Below are positions 16,760 to 26,508 of a DNA stretch of 64,000 nt, one piece after another; the first letter of the stretch is position 1; every line of letters starts with the position of its first letter. This DNA is from Serpentinicella alkaliphila (GTDB lineage: Bacteria > Bacillota > Clostridia > Peptostreptococcales > Natronincolaceae). Location: NCBI RefSeq assembly GCF_018141405.1, contig NZ_CP058648.1:2878502-2942501 (forward strand), read 5' to 3'. A program made the position numbers and the translations under genes. The notes beneath the pieces were generated by a model. The model was not told the origin of the DNA. It was given only the letters and a program-made list of their open reading frames with translations, and did no database searches.

Positions 16760-17665
16760 TTAATACTCAAAATACTCTTTGATTTCATTGAAGTAATATT
16801 CAAATAGTTTTTGATAATAATCATCACTATCGAAAGTCGGCTTTCTACAATAATCACTCTCTATAATTCCTCGTTTTTTCAATATCTTTTTCTCAAAACT
16901 TATTATCATTTCAACATTTTGCCTAATATGATTAAGTATCTCAATAAGCTTTGTATGAATCTTAATAGCTTCAATCCTTTTACCTTCTAAATAAAGGTTA
17001 TAGACTTTAATATATACATCATACATAGAACAGCCTGGCATCGCACCAATAGCACCCCTATCAAAAGCCTCTATAAATTGGTACCCTGCATTTCCAATAA
17101 ATATTTTAGCCTTTCCATTAGTCTCTTTTAGCATCGTACTAACATATTTTCCATTTGGTTTGTTTTCTATTTTAAAATACTCTATATTAGGAACTGTATT
17201 ACTTAGCTCAATAAAAACATCCGGCGTAATAGTTACACCCGTTTCTTCCGGCGCATATTGAACCATTATAGGTATGTTAACCGCCTCTCCTACAGCCTTT
17301 ATATGCTCATATATTGGTTTAGCCCCTGGCTTTAAGTAGAAAGGCGGCAAAAGCATAAGTGTATCCGCCCCTTGCTCCTCAAGGAACTTAGCTCTCTCTA
17401 CCGCAACCTCAGTAGCATGAGATGTGACCGATATTATGGATGGTACATTTGCTTTTTTACACTCATCAACTAAAATTTTAATTTGTTGGTTTCCCTCACC
17501 TTCAGTTACCTTGTAGTATTCACCAGCAATACCAAAAAGTGTTAATGCGCCACATCCTCCCTCTATTAAAACTCTAACTAAATTTCTCATACTGTCATAA
17601 TCTACATTCCCTTTGTCCGTAAACGGCGTCGCTACTATCGGACATATTCCTTTTAGTTCAACCAT
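16760..17665 (-). CDS. DapA-family aldolase or dehydratase (KDG aldolase-like)
   Basis: This is a 301-residue member of the dihydrodipicolinate synthase/N-acetylneuraminate lyase superfamily. Visible are the N-terminal GICPIVATPFTDKGNVD, FGIAGEYYKVTEGE, the active-site tyrosine in IMVQYAPEETG and the Schiff-base lysine in YFKIENKPNG (about residue 165). Real DapA usually has G-T-T-G-E near residue 45; here GIAGEY points to a sugar-acid enzyme. A KDG aldolase or keto-deoxy-aldarate dehydratase is likely. It sits between the enolase-superfamily dehydratase and eda. Confidence 0.85.
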   Translation of the reverse strand: MVELKGICPIVATPFTDKGNVDYDSMRNLVRVLIEGGCGALTLFGIAGEYYKVTEGEGNQQIKILVDECKKANVPSIISVTSHATEVAVERAKFLEEQGADTLMLLPPFYLKPGAKPIYEHIKAVGEAVNIPIMVQYAPEETGVTITPDVFIELSNTVPNIEYFKIENKPNGKYVSTMLKETNGKAKIFIGNAGYQFIEAFDRGAIGAMPGCSMYDVYIKVYNLYLEGKRIEAIKIHTKLIEILNHIRQNVEMIISFEKKILKKRGIIESDYCRKPTFDSDDYYQKLFEYYFNEIKEYFEY

Positions 17666-17677
17666 TCAACCCCCCCC

Positions 17678-18844
17678 TTAATAAGTATATTTTTGTAAAA
17701 ACTCATTCCTTGGTTCAACTCCCAAACCCACTTCTTGCGACAAATAAAAATACCCTTCACTACAACTCATGTTACCCGTTAAATACTTAAGATTTTTATC
17801 AAATATAGAATGTTGATATTCGTGATACACACAATTAGATAAAGTAACCGAAGCATGCAAGCTTGCAGCTTGAAAAATCCCAATCCCAATACTCGCATGT
17901 GGCATAACCAATTGATTAAAACCCATAGAAGTTCTGCAAATATCTACAAATGCTGTTATGCCAATCCTCCCCATTTCAGGTTGTATTACATTCATACATC
18001 TATTAACAAATCTAGGTATATACTCGTGAATAGTTCTCAACTCCTCACCTATACCAACATTAGTCTTAACACTCCTAACCACATGGGCTTGCCCTTCTAC
18101 ATCTTCTGGTTTCACAGGGGCTTCAGCAAGATATAAATCATATTGATTCATTCTTTCAATTAAGTTAATCGCCTCTAAAGATGTATATCTCCAGTGCATA
18201 TCTACAAGTATTTTAGCTTCCTTCCCCATAGCATCTCTCAAGGACTTAACCTCAACCTCTGGCTCATTAACATTAAGTACAATGGGAAGTTTTACAGCGT
18301 CGAACCCTTTATCCTGCCAAAACTTTGCCATTTCAGCTCTCTCACTAGTTGTTGGAACCGGAAGTCCAGATATATAAGCCTTTACTTTCTGCGTTTCCGA
18401 GGCCCCTAAAAGCTCACACACCTGTTTTTTTAGTATTTTGCCCTTCAAATCCCACAAAGCAATATCAACAGCACTAATTGCATCTAAATAAAAGCCTCCA
18501 AAATAACCCCTAACCCTCATTGCGTTATACAAATCCTCATATATAGCAACTACATCAATCGGGCTTCTTCCTAGTATTTGAGGTTCAATAATTGTTTTAA
18601 CAATTGCCTCAGTTACTTCAGGGCCCACAAAAGCGACACATTCACCCCAGCCAACCTTACCACTTTCCGTGGTAATTTTAACCAAAAGGGATTGATCATA
18701 AATACTATATATACTTTTATTTGCCCCACGAACAAAGTACCCATTGGCATTTACATACTCATCCTTATTTAACTCACCTAAATAAGGCGTATCTCTAGGT
18801 ATCCTAACTTTATACGTTTCGACTCGTGTAATCTTATCCTTCAC
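17678..18844 (-). CDS. Enolase-superfamily sugar-acid dehydratase
   Basis: This is a 388-residue mandelate racemase/muconate lactonizing-type protein. The capping domain (ITRVETYKVRIP) is followed by the barrel with a catalytic-lysine region (FDAVKLPIVLN), metal ligands in ILVDMHWR, LYLAEAPV and VGIGEEL, and a late histidine in LVMPHASIGIG. The combination resembles galactonate/gluconate-type acid-sugar dehydratases making 2-keto-3-deoxy acids; exact specificity cannot be read off. GTG at 18844 with GGGGTGG upstream is preferred. It overlaps the stop of the lactonase gene by 11 bases, indicating coupling. Confidence 0.87.
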   Translation of the reverse strand: MKDKITRVETYKVRIPRDTPYLGELNKDEYVNANGYFVRGANKSIYSIYDQSLLVKITTESGKVGWGECVAFVGPEVTEAIVKTIIEPQILGRSPIDVVAIYEDLYNAMRVRGYFGGFYLDAISAVDIALWDLKGKILKKQVCELLGASETQKVKAYISGLPVPTTSERAEMAKFWQDKGFDAVKLPIVLNVNEPEVEVKSLRDAMGKEAKILVDMHWRYTSLEAINLIERMNQYDLYLAEAPVKPEDVEGQAHVVRSVKTNVGIGEELRTIHEYIPRFVNRCMNVIQPEMGRIGITAFVDICRTSMGFNQLVMPHASIGIGIFQAASLHASVTLSNCVYHEYQHSIFDKNLKYLTGNMSCSEGYFYLSQEVGLGVEPRNEFLQKYTY

Positions 18845-19565
18845 TCTTCCACCCCTTATTAAATTCAAAGATTTTATAATTATCCAATATCAAAACCTTT
18901 GTATCCTCACCTACCAACATCGAATAATTGCAAGGGTCTTCTCCATACTTTTCGAACATATCATAGTGGTAAGGTATTGCGATAATAGGTTTTAATCTAT
19001 TCGTTAACCTTGCTGCATCTACGCAATTCATGTTGTTCCCAGCTCCATTAATACACGTTATTAAAACATCTATCTTCTCGTTTATAAAATCAAATATCTT
19101 GCTTGTATAAAGAGTATCCCCCGTGATATAGACAGTTCTGTCTTCCAGCGTCATGCATATACCTACAGCATCAACATCTTCATGCTCTGCATATATAGCT
19201 TTACACAAAACATCACCTAAAGAGATCTCTACTCCAGGATTAAAAAGTATAAAGTTATGGTTATAATACTTAGGTTTTAATTTTTCATACACACTAGTTG
19301 GACAAATCACAGTTATTGTTTTTCTCTCTAACAACATTTCATCTAAAGTATCAAAATTCATATGATCTTCATGAGTATGTGATATGAACAATATATCAAT
19401 GTCATAACTATAAAAATTCATATTAACAGGAACCAACCTTCTAAAAGCATCTCCTTTTTTAACAAACAGAGAATTTGATAAATACGGATCTATCATAATC
19501 TTAGTTCCTAAGTCGCTTTCAACAACCAATCCCGCTTGACCTATCCTCAAAATTTTCAAAACCAT
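18834..19565 (-). CDS. UlaG-like metallo-beta-lactamase-fold hydrolase (possible lactonase)
   Basis: This is a 243-residue metallo-hydrolase. It has the zinc motif SHTHEDHMNFD, a further ligand in AIYAEHEDVDAVG, the aspartate in VYITGDTLY, and the late histidine in IPYHYDMFEKYG. The pattern is close to L-ascorbate-6-phosphate lactonase (UlaG) and its relatives. In this operon it probably opens a sugar-acid lactone made by the SDR dehydrogenase upstream, before dehydration. Confidence 0.8.
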   Translation of the reverse strand: MVLKILRIGQAGLVVESDLGTKIMIDPYLSNSLFVKKGDAFRRLVPVNMNFYSYDIDILFISHTHEDHMNFDTLDEMLLERKTITVICPTSVYEKLKPKYYNHNFILFNPGVEISLGDVLCKAIYAEHEDVDAVGICMTLEDRTVYITGDTLYTSKIFDFINEKIDVLITCINGAGNNMNCVDAARLTNRLKPIIAIPYHYDMFEKYGEDPCNYSMLVGEDTKVLILDNYKIFEFNKGWKSEG

Positions 19566-19583
19566 CCACCCTTTAATTATTTA

Positions 19584-20363
19584 TTATTTACCCGGTAAAA
19601 CTCGCTTCGAGTAAATATTATCAATGCCACTAGGCAAGACCTTCCCTCCATCAACAAGCATATCTATGCCCGTTATAAAAGACGCTTTATCAGAAACAAG
19701 AAAAGATACTACTTCAGCCACTTCTTCAACTTGACCACAGCGTTGCAAAGGGGTTTTTGAAATAACAAAATTCTCTCTATTTGATAATTGGTTATTATGT
19801 ACTTGAATAAGCCCCGGAGCAACAGCATTTACCCTAATTCCATACGGCGCAAGTTCAAGGGCTGAGTGCTTTGTAAATTTTGAAAGCGCAGCCTTTAAAG
19901 ACCCATAAACGCTAGTTTCAGGAAATATTGATTGTTGATGATGAGATGTTATATTAACAATACACCCCTTAATATTATTACAAATCATGTTTTTAGCAGC
20001 ACGCTGCGTTGCAAAATAGTGGCTTTTAAAGTTTGTTCGAAACAACTTATCCATCATTTCCTCCGTTGTATCAATAAGCTTGCTCGTTCTTGTGATCCCT
20101 GCATTATTTACTAAAACATCAATTTTTCCATAGGTTTCAAAAAAAACATCAAACATTTTACCTTGTTCTACCAAGTTTCCTATATTAGCTCGAATGACAA
20201 TAGCCTTTCTACCCTTCTCCCTAACCAACCCAGCAACCTCTTCAGCCTTCTCAACGCTACTTTCACAATTTATTCCCAAGTCATACCCATCCTCAGCTAA
20301 CTTTAAAGCAATCCCCCTCCCTATACCACTAGAAGATCCAGTAACCAATGCAGTTTTTTGCAT
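19584..20363 (-). CDS. Short-chain dehydrogenase/reductase
   Basis: This is a classical 259-residue SDR: cofactor motif TGSSSGIGRG at residues 8-17, NNAG at about 90, catalytic serine in VNITSHH, YGSLKAALSK with the Y-x3-K dyad, and the C-terminal SFITGIDMLVDGGK. It is the first gene of the catabolic block, just downstream of an operator, and divergent from the LacI-type regulator. It likely oxidises the sugar or a sugar acid at one carbon. The substrate is unknown. Confidence 0.92.
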   Translation of the reverse strand: MQKTALVTGSSSGIGRGIALKLAEDGYDLGINCESSVEKAEEVAGLVREKGRKAIVIRANIGNLVEQGKMFDVFFETYGKIDVLVNNAGITRTSKLIDTTEEMMDKLFRTNFKSHYFATQRAAKNMICNNIKGCIVNITSHHQQSIFPETSVYGSLKAALSKFTKHSALELAPYGIRVNAVAPGLIQVHNNQLSNRENFVISKTPLQRCGQVEEVAEVVSFLVSDKASFITGIDMLVDGGKVLPSGIDNIYSKRVLPGK

Positions 20364-20384
20364 TTATAACACCTCTTATCTTTC

Positions 20385-20408
20385 TGAAACATTTTTGGTT
20401 ATGTTTCA
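20385..20408. promoter_or_regulatory. Palindromic operator between the SDR gene and lacI-type regulator
   Basis: Perfect 8-base arms TGAAACAT and ATGTTTCA are separated by eight bases. It lies 22 bases before the SDR start codon, within its leader. Additional GTTTC half-sites cluster at 20524-20565, nearer the regulator gene. A LacI-family protein is encoded divergently, so autoregulation plus control of the operon is likely. Confidence 0.7.
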
Positions 20409-20655
20409 TTTGTTTTCAAAGCCATTCTATTTATGTTGAGTTGTTTTTGTATTGTGCTTGATATAATAATAACACGTGTTTTTGGGGTTTTCAATATAAA
20501 ATGAGTGTAAAAAAACTTTTTTTGTTTCATTTATATTTCATTGTGTTTCTTAATTGTTTCTTAAATTTTCACTATTATTGTGAAATTATTTTTAAAACTC
20601 ATTGAATTTTTCTTTTTTTTTTGTTATTCTAAAAAAAAACTCGAGGTGCTTTTTA

Positions 20656-21654
20656 ATGGTAAATATAAGAGATATAGCAAAAATTGCAGGGGTATCACCA
20701 AGTACAGTATCCCGCGTACTAAATAAAAACTCAAATGTTAAGGACGAAACTAGGGATCATGTTTTATCTGTTTTAGAGAGCTTGGATTATGTTCCAAAAC
20801 AAAAACCACAGGAGATAGTTAAGAAACGTATTGGAATTATCGTTCCAAAGTTTACTGCACATGACTTTGAACAACATCCAACAATCTACTCAATTGTCAC
20901 CTATTTTATAGATGCACTATCTCACTTAAACTATGAAAATTCAATTGTAATATTGGATGAAACTATAGATAGTGTTTCTTTGCAACAATATGACGGTCTA
21001 TTAATAACTGGTACAGGTCTACAAGAAGAAGATTTACTTATTTCCATACTTCAATCTAAAAAAATTCCTTCTGTATTTATTAACCGACTAATTTCTAACA
21101 AAAATATTAGTTCTGTGAACATAGACGATGAGCACGCAACATATATCGCCACCAAACACTTAATAGATTTAGGTCATGAAAGAATAGCTTTAATTAATGG
21201 TAACGAGCAATTTAGAAATTCTAAACTGAGACTGAAAGGATACAAACAAGCTTTAAGTAACCATAATATCACTTTAAAACCTGAATATATTAGGCACGGT
21301 ATATTCGATGAGCATTCAGGTTATGTATTGTGTAAAGAATTACTAACTTTGGAGGATAGGCCAACTGCAATGACTATAACGTCTGATACCATAGCTTTAG
21401 GAGCCCAGAGAGCTTTAAAAGAAGCTAATTTATCACTACCAAAAGACATGGCTATGGTAGGCTTTGGAGACATTTCGATTGCATCCCAACTACAACCTAG
21501 TCTTACAACTATTCAAATACCAACAAAAGATATTGGCGAGGAAGCAGCTTCAATTTTAGCTCATCTAATTAGCAAACCTATATTAAGATGTGTTCAGATA
21601 TTAGCCGATACTAGACTTATCATCAGAGAGTCTTGTGGATTCAGAAGCCAATAA
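20656..21654 (+). CDS. LacI-family transcriptional regulator
   Basis: This is a 332-residue regulator on the plus strand. It begins MVNIRDIAKIAGVSPSTVSRVLN, the standard LacI helix-turn-helix plus hinge helix, and continues into a periplasmic-binding-like effector domain (KRIGIIVPKF, HLIDLGHERIALING, AMTITSDTIALGAQRAL, MVGFGD). ATG 20656 with GAGGTG nine bases upstream is the start; a longer in-frame extension is leader. It faces the sugar-acid operon and probably represses it until an intermediate such as KDG binds. The inducer is inferred. Confidence 0.93.
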   Translation: MVNIRDIAKIAGVSPSTVSRVLNKNSNVKDETRDHVLSVLESLDYVPKQKPQEIVKKRIGIIVPKFTAHDFEQHPTIYSIVTYFIDALSHLNYENSIVILDETIDSVSLQQYDGLLITGTGLQEEDLLISILQSKKIPSVFINRLISNKNISSVNIDDEHATYIATKHLIDLGHERIALINGNEQFRNSKLRLKGYKQALSNHNITLKPEYIRHGIFDEHSGYVLCKELLTLEDRPTAMTITSDTIALGAQRALKEANLSLPKDMAMVGFGDISIASQLQPSLTTIQIPTKDIGEEAASILAHLISKPILRCVQILADTRLIIRESCGFRSQ

Positions 21655-21799
21655 TATAAACGCTATATATAGTTGCTAGCGATTTTTAACTAAGGAACTA
21701 ACATATTTATAGTAAGTTATCACAAATTATTTAGTCATTTTTTATTGCCGAATGTTCATTAGGGATTATAAAAAAATAATGATACATTTAATTCAACAA

Positions 21800-22436
21800 C
21801 AGACGGACTAACTAACGAATTACTTTCTTTAGGTTGAGTATATTGCTAAAGATGGAGGATGACTCTATTAAAAAAGTAGTTACACCACCTAAATTAATCT
21901 AACAACAATTATTAGAGGAAGGATTCTCATTAAAACTTCCAAGCCTTAGAAAGAATATCTGAATTATTAACCCACATCAGTGATTTTGAACTAGAAATAG
22001 ATAAAAAAATCCATGGTTTTTCAGTACCATTATTCGAAAACGAAAAGCAGGATTGCTAGGTACGGACTTTTTATTTGTGTTTGATATGGAGTTGATTTCT
22101 AACGATAACAATTTAAAAGAAATTCATGAGTATAATAGGAAATTTGCAAATAGTTTTTCTAAAATGCCCAAATCCCTACGCCTCAACGTAACTAACATCA
22201 CTACATTTTTTATAAAAGATGGACCTTTTAGTGAAGCCCTAATCACGTGGTCTCAAGAACAGACCAGAATTGCAACTGGTGGTGAATTTCACTCTATTTT
22301 TCTAATTAATTGTAAGAATATGATCTTTCATGGACAGGTAAATCTAAAAACCACATACCTGGAATATCTGATATTGAATTTAAAAGTTTGGATCCACAGA
22401 ATCGTGGTTACTACCTCAAGAAATTATTCGTTATAA
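21800..22436 (+). pseudogene. Decayed gene of unknown function
   Basis: Plus-strand coding-like sequence is broken by several frameshifts and stops. Readable parts are ALERISELLTHISDFELEID, then FVFDMELISNDNN onward from 22053, ITWSQEQTRIATGGEFHSIF, and finally PGISDIEFKSLDPQNRGYY in another frame near 22400. I do not recognise the family. The protein-like quality of each piece across frames argues for recent loss rather than chance. Confidence 0.55.
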
Positions 22437-22579
22437 AATGGGATATTGGATTATATCTAACCAATACATTGAATCCGATACCCCATTACTTTGATCCGAA
22501 CTTCCCATCTCAATTGTCTTCTTCACCCTTAGGATATGATTATTAAATCTATCTCCTCCTAAATTAAATTTTCTATAAT

Positions 22580-22625
22580 ATAAAAACTCCCACTCTTTGC
22601 CAAAAACCTAAGAATGAGAGTTTAT
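22580..22625 (-). terminator. Terminator of the BMP-type ABC operon
   Basis: On the minus strand AAACTCTCATTCTT pairs with AAAGAGTGGGAGTTT (two mismatches) around a short loop and is followed by TTTTTATATT. It lies about 50 bases after the last permease stop. Confidence 0.75.
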
Positions 22626-22672
22626 ATTCATGAATACTAAAAAACATACATATGAATATTATTTTTAAAACC

Positions 22673-23764
22673 TTATTTTTTTCCTTTTCTTTGCCAAGCA
22701 TGTAGTAACAGGGCCAAACCTATAACTCCATACGCAACAAATACTCTAAAGAATTCTCCAATTTGACTGTCTCCCATCAGGTTTTGTCCAGCCATCGGGG
22801 ATATAATAAATAGCATATGGAAAAGGAAGGTTCCCAATAAAGCCTGACCATATGTAGCCTTTGTAACCGAAGCTCCACCTATTAATAGGGACGCTACAGC
22901 AAAAAGTCCTACTTGTTCATGACTTCCATAAGTATTTAAAGTACCAATATTTTGTAGGAAAATTATTTGCCCCCATGCAGCTAGCACTGTAGAAATAATA
23001 ATCGCGATAATTCTTGTTTTATCAACATTAATACCCGATACTTCTGCTATATGCATGTTTTGACCTACAGTCCTCATTTCTTGGCCTAATTTAGTTCTTA
23101 AGAAGAAAGTTAGTGCTAAGCACAGGAAACCTATGACTATTATAGTCACCATAGGTATAGCTAATCCTTGCATTGGTCTAATTTTCCAGATATTATCCAA
23201 AGACTGTCTAACAGCTATTAAATCTATACTATTTCTAACACCCATACCCGTGGACAAAATTAATTTCTCAGTTTTAAATGGAATAATAGTACCAGCAAGC
23301 ATTAAAAACACCAATTGGTACACCCCATTAGCAAAATAACCTAATATCATACTTGTAATCATTTCTTTGCCTTTGGCTCTATTTAAAACCTGTCCAACTA
23401 AATAGCCAAATATTATAGCTAAAGGAGTAGATACAAGAAAGGCTATGAGTACACCCCCTAATCCACCGAAGGAATTATCAGTAACAAAAATTAATGCAAT
23501 CTGACCAGCCATAGCACCTAATACAATTCCAAAATTAAGTCCCATTCCAGCTATAACAGGAATAATCAATGATATTACTAGGAAGGAGTTCCTAGCAAGT
23601 CTTATAATTACTTCATTTAAGACAAAAGTAGATTGCAACCCGGATAGGTTATAACCGATTCCACAAAGTACTACAAAAACAACAGGTACAATAAAACGGT
23701 ACATATAGTCTACTGTTATTTGCCTTTTTGTTTTTACTTCAACTACTTTCACATTCTGATCCAT
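22673..23764 (-). CDS. ABC transporter permease, BMP/sugar type
   Basis: This is a 363-residue polytopic inner-membrane protein, about nine or ten helices. It has family segments VIAGMGLNFGIVLGAMAGQIAL, AKGKEMITSMILGYFANGVYQ, GQEMRTVGQNMHIAEVSGINVDKTRIIAI and LFAVASLLIGGASVTKATYGQALLG. This layout belongs to the permeases of nucleoside (PnrA/BMP) and simple-sugar importers. It overlaps the next permease by one base. Confidence 0.88.
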   Translation of the reverse strand: MDQNVKVVEVKTKRQITVDYMYRFIVPVVFVVLCGIGYNLSGLQSTFVLNEVIIRLARNSFLVISLIIPVIAGMGLNFGIVLGAMAGQIALIFVTDNSFGGLGGVLIAFLVSTPLAIIFGYLVGQVLNRAKGKEMITSMILGYFANGVYQLVFLMLAGTIIPFKTEKLILSTGMGVRNSIDLIAVRQSLDNIWKIRPMQGLAIPMVTIIVIGFLCLALTFFLRTKLGQEMRTVGQNMHIAEVSGINVDKTRIIAIIISTVLAAWGQIIFLQNIGTLNTYGSHEQVGLFAVASLLIGGASVTKATYGQALLGTFLFHMLFIISPMAGQNLMGDSQIGEFFRVFVAYGVIGLALLLHAWQRKGKK

Positions 23765-24807
23765 TACGCTAGGTCACCTCCTGTTTTTCTTGTCAAGGCA
23801 TAAAGAATAATCCCATTCTGAACTATAGCTCGAATAACCTCCGACATACTTCCATCGGCTAATGTATTGAGTACAGGAAGAGCCACAACCAATAAAGCTT
23901 GGAATAAAAAGGTTCCAATAACAACATGACTAATTTTAACTTTTCTAATAGATGCTCCACCAATTAAAACAGCTGCAACAGCAGGCATTGCAGAAAAAAG
24001 CGGTGCGTTATATAGCTGCAAAAACCCAAAAGATTGACTGAAAACAATGATCCCAACTGCACCTAGTATCGTTGATAAGATGACACCTAGAATTCTCTGT
24101 CTGTTTACATTGATTCCGGTAGCACTTGCAAATCTTTCATTTGATCCAGCTGCGTTCATAATAACACCATTTTTACTTTTATTAAAGAGCCATACTATAA
24201 GACAACATAGGGCAAAAAACAATAGCAACCCAGTTGGCACCTGAATACCCGCAAATCTAAAGCTTAAAAATCTATTTAAAACTTTATCTATAGAGGACTC
24301 AAGGGAAACAGTAACTCTCAGACCACTACCACCAACAGCCCAAATTAACTCTGGACTTTTAAAGGGTGCTAACAGCCAAAAAATACACATACCTGATACA
24401 ACTGAAAAGCCAACATAAGTACCCACAGTCATTTCCTGCCCCTTCATTTTATTAAGCATCTGACCATAGAAATACCCAACAATCGCAGCTATGGGTATAG
24501 CCACTGCAAACGCAACGAAAAGGCCTGTAAAACCGGCTAATTTATATTCTATACTTATTAATGCTCCAATAAGGCCACATACAACCCCTAAAGGCAGGGC
24601 AAAATTTAAACCTACACCAGCTTGAATAGCAGGTACCATAGCTAAAACCAATATCCCATTCATACCTATACGTATAAGTATATCACTTATAAGTCCTGGA
24701 ATAGGGATTGACAACATAGCTGCGGATATACAGAGAACTAGTAAAAAGCCACCAATAATAAGTCTAGGATATCCTACTTTTTCTATGAAATTTTTAAAGC
24801 CATCCAT
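23764..24807 (-). CDS. ABC transporter permease, BMP/sugar type (second subunit)
   Basis: This is a 347-residue paralogue of the adjacent permease. It shares VQAGVGLNFALPLGVVCGLIG-type, KGQEMTVGTYVGFS, NAAGSNERFASATGINVNRQRILGV and MPAVAAVLIGGASIRKVKISHVVIG segments. Two non-identical permeases with a tandem ATPase is the norm for this importer class. It is one base downstream of the ATPase and is coupled to the second permease. The substrate is not evident. Confidence 0.88.
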   Translation of the reverse strand: MDGFKNFIEKVGYPRLIIGGFLLVLCISAAMLSIPIPGLISDILIRIGMNGILVLAMVPAIQAGVGLNFALPLGVVCGLIGALISIEYKLAGFTGLFVAFAVAIPIAAIVGYFYGQMLNKMKGQEMTVGTYVGFSVVSGMCIFWLLAPFKSPELIWAVGGSGLRVTVSLESSIDKVLNRFLSFRFAGIQVPTGLLLFFALCCLIVWLFNKSKNGVIMNAAGSNERFASATGINVNRQRILGVILSTILGAVGIIVFSQSFGFLQLYNAPLFSAMPAVAAVLIGGASIRKVKISHVVIGTFLFQALLVVALPVLNTLADGSMSEVIRAIVQNGIILYALTRKTGGDLA

Positions 24808-24808
24808 C

Positions 24809-26407
24809 CTACGACACCTCCTCTTTACCGTATTCTCCAGCCATCATTAAACCAAAATCTACATCACTGGCATTAGGAGCTAAGATACCTTCCAGCTTCC
24901 CTTCAAAGACAATAGCAATTCTATCAGAAATCGAACGGAGCTCCGCTAGTTCACTAGATGTTATAATTACTGTCATGCCTAGCTCTTTGTTAAGTTTAAC
25001 AAGCAAATCTAGAACAATCTTTTTTGCACCAATATCTATTCCCCTCGTAGGCTCTGACACCAAAATGATATCTGGATCTAACGTTAACGCTCTAGCTATA
25101 CATACTTTTTGCTGATTACCCCCACTAAGGCGTCTAGTTAACTGCTTTGGTCCAGTACAACGTATATCTAGCTCTTGAATCATACTTAAAGCATGTTCCC
25201 TTACAGCTTTTTCATCCATCATTTTAATACCGACTATTTTGTTTAAGAATTTTTCCTTTATTTGAAGTGCTGAAATAGCAATATTGTGTTCAATAGAATC
25301 ATCTAAAAGCAAACCTACTCCTCTTCTATCCTCGGTCACAAAGGCAACTCCAGAGTCTAATGCTTTTCTAGGTTGATTTAAAGGTAACGGTTTACCATCC
25401 TTTAAAATTTCTCCTTTTGTAGGGTATAGGCCCATTATTCCATTTGCAACTCCTATTTTGCCTTGTCCCCCTAAACCACCAATACCAAGAATCTCTCCTC
25501 TACGAACATTAAGATTCAAGCCTTTAACCATCTCTCCAGGCATATCTACATATAGATCCTTTATATTTAATATACAATCCTCATCTTCTGTTTCCTCTAT
25601 AAAGGTTTTATCCATATTAGTGTTTTCTATCTTTCTACCTACCATCAATTCTGCAATTTTATGGACATCTGCATCCTTTGTAGCTAGATTACATACAACT
25701 TCTCCATCTCTTAACACAGTAATATTATCAGTAATTTCTATAATTTCGTCTAGTCTATGGGAAATAAACAATATTGCAATACCCATATCTGAAAGCTTTC
25801 TTACTACTTTTAAAAATCTATCTGCTTCAGATTCTGCTAAAACAGCAGTAGGCTCATCGAATACTAATAGCTTTAAATTGTCTTTATCAATCTCCCTTGC
25901 TATCTCAATAAACTGCATATACCCGACAGGTAATCCTGCTACTGGAAGCCATTCATCAATAGACATTCCAAGCTTATCTAATGCCTCACGACTGTCCTGC
26001 CCCATTTTTTTTAAATCTAATGTTTTCATCTTTGGTCCTAATATTCTACTAAATAAATTCTCTTTAGTTATCTCTCGGTTTAGCTTAATATTTTCTGTAA
26101 TGCTAAATCCTGGAATTAACATAAACTCTTGATGTACCATACCTATTCCTAACTCCATCGATTCCCTCGGTGATTTAGGATTGGCAATCTTACCATCAAT
26201 CAAAATATCTCCGCCAAAGCCACCTGTACTATGAATAACTGGCATACCAAAAAGAATGTTCATTAAAGTTGACTTACCTGCACCATTCTCTCCTACTAAA
26301 CCATGAATTTCTCCAGCCTTAATATTGATATTAACGCCCTTTAGTACTCTATTGCCTGAATATTCTTTACTAACATCCTTCATCTGTAATAAATATTCTG
26401 TCGCCAA
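24809..26407 (-). CDS. Double-domain ABC ATPase (RbsA/YufO-type)
   Basis: This 532-residue ATPase carries two ABC modules. The first has Walker A GENGAGKSTLMN and Walker B LLVFDEPTAVL with a degenerate signature. The second has a degenerate Walker A (GGLGGQGKIGVANG) but a proper signature (RLSGGNQQKV) and Walker B (DIILVSEPTRGIDIG). Such asymmetry is typical of RbsA/MglA/BMP-type ATPases. A TTG start at 26407, after AAAGGAGGG at a six-base spacing, is preferred over the upstream ATG, which lies inside a hairpin. Confidence 0.9.
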   Translation of the reverse strand: MATEYLLQMKDVSKEYSGNRVLKGVNINIKAGEIHGLVGENGAGKSTLMNILFGMPVIHSTGGFGGDILIDGKIANPKSPRESMELGIGMVHQEFMLIPGFSITENIKLNREITKENLFSRILGPKMKTLDLKKMGQDSREALDKLGMSIDEWLPVAGLPVGYMQFIEIAREIDKDNLKLLVFDEPTAVLAESEADRFLKVVRKLSDMGIAILFISHRLDEIIEITDNITVLRDGEVVCNLATKDADVHKIAELMVGRKIENTNMDKTFIEETEDEDCILNIKDLYVDMPGEMVKGLNLNVRRGEILGIGGLGGQGKIGVANGIMGLYPTKGEILKDGKPLPLNQPRKALDSGVAFVTEDRRGVGLLLDDSIEHNIAISALQIKEKFLNKIVGIKMMDEKAVREHALSMIQELDIRCTGPKQLTRRLSGGNQQKVCIARALTLDPDIILVSEPTRGIDIGAKKIVLDLLVKLNKELGMTVIITSSELAELRSISDRIAIVFEGKLEGILAPNASDVDFGLMMAGEYGKEEVS

Positions 26408-26440
26408 ACTTTTCCCTCCTTTGACAAATGAAGTCCTAAA

Positions 26441-26470
26441 TATTGAGGTTGCCAAAGGGCAACCTCAATA
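26441..26470. promoter_or_regulatory. Perfect hairpin between binding protein and ATPase genes
   Basis: A 13-base-pair perfect stem (ATTGAGGTTGCC with GGCAACCTCAAT, plus a closing T-A) closes on a 4-base loop. There is no T run, so it is more likely an mRNA-stabilising or processing element. Such an element would let the binding protein be made in excess over the membrane subunits. Confidence 0.7.
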
Positions 26471-26508
26471 CATTATATCCCACTATTCTCTAAGATAAAT
26501 TACTATTC

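Noticed and set aside
25458-26132. Plus-strand 224-codon frame opposite the double ATPase
   Set aside because: It is antisense to clear Walker and signature motifs and has serine/isoleucine-rich shadow composition.
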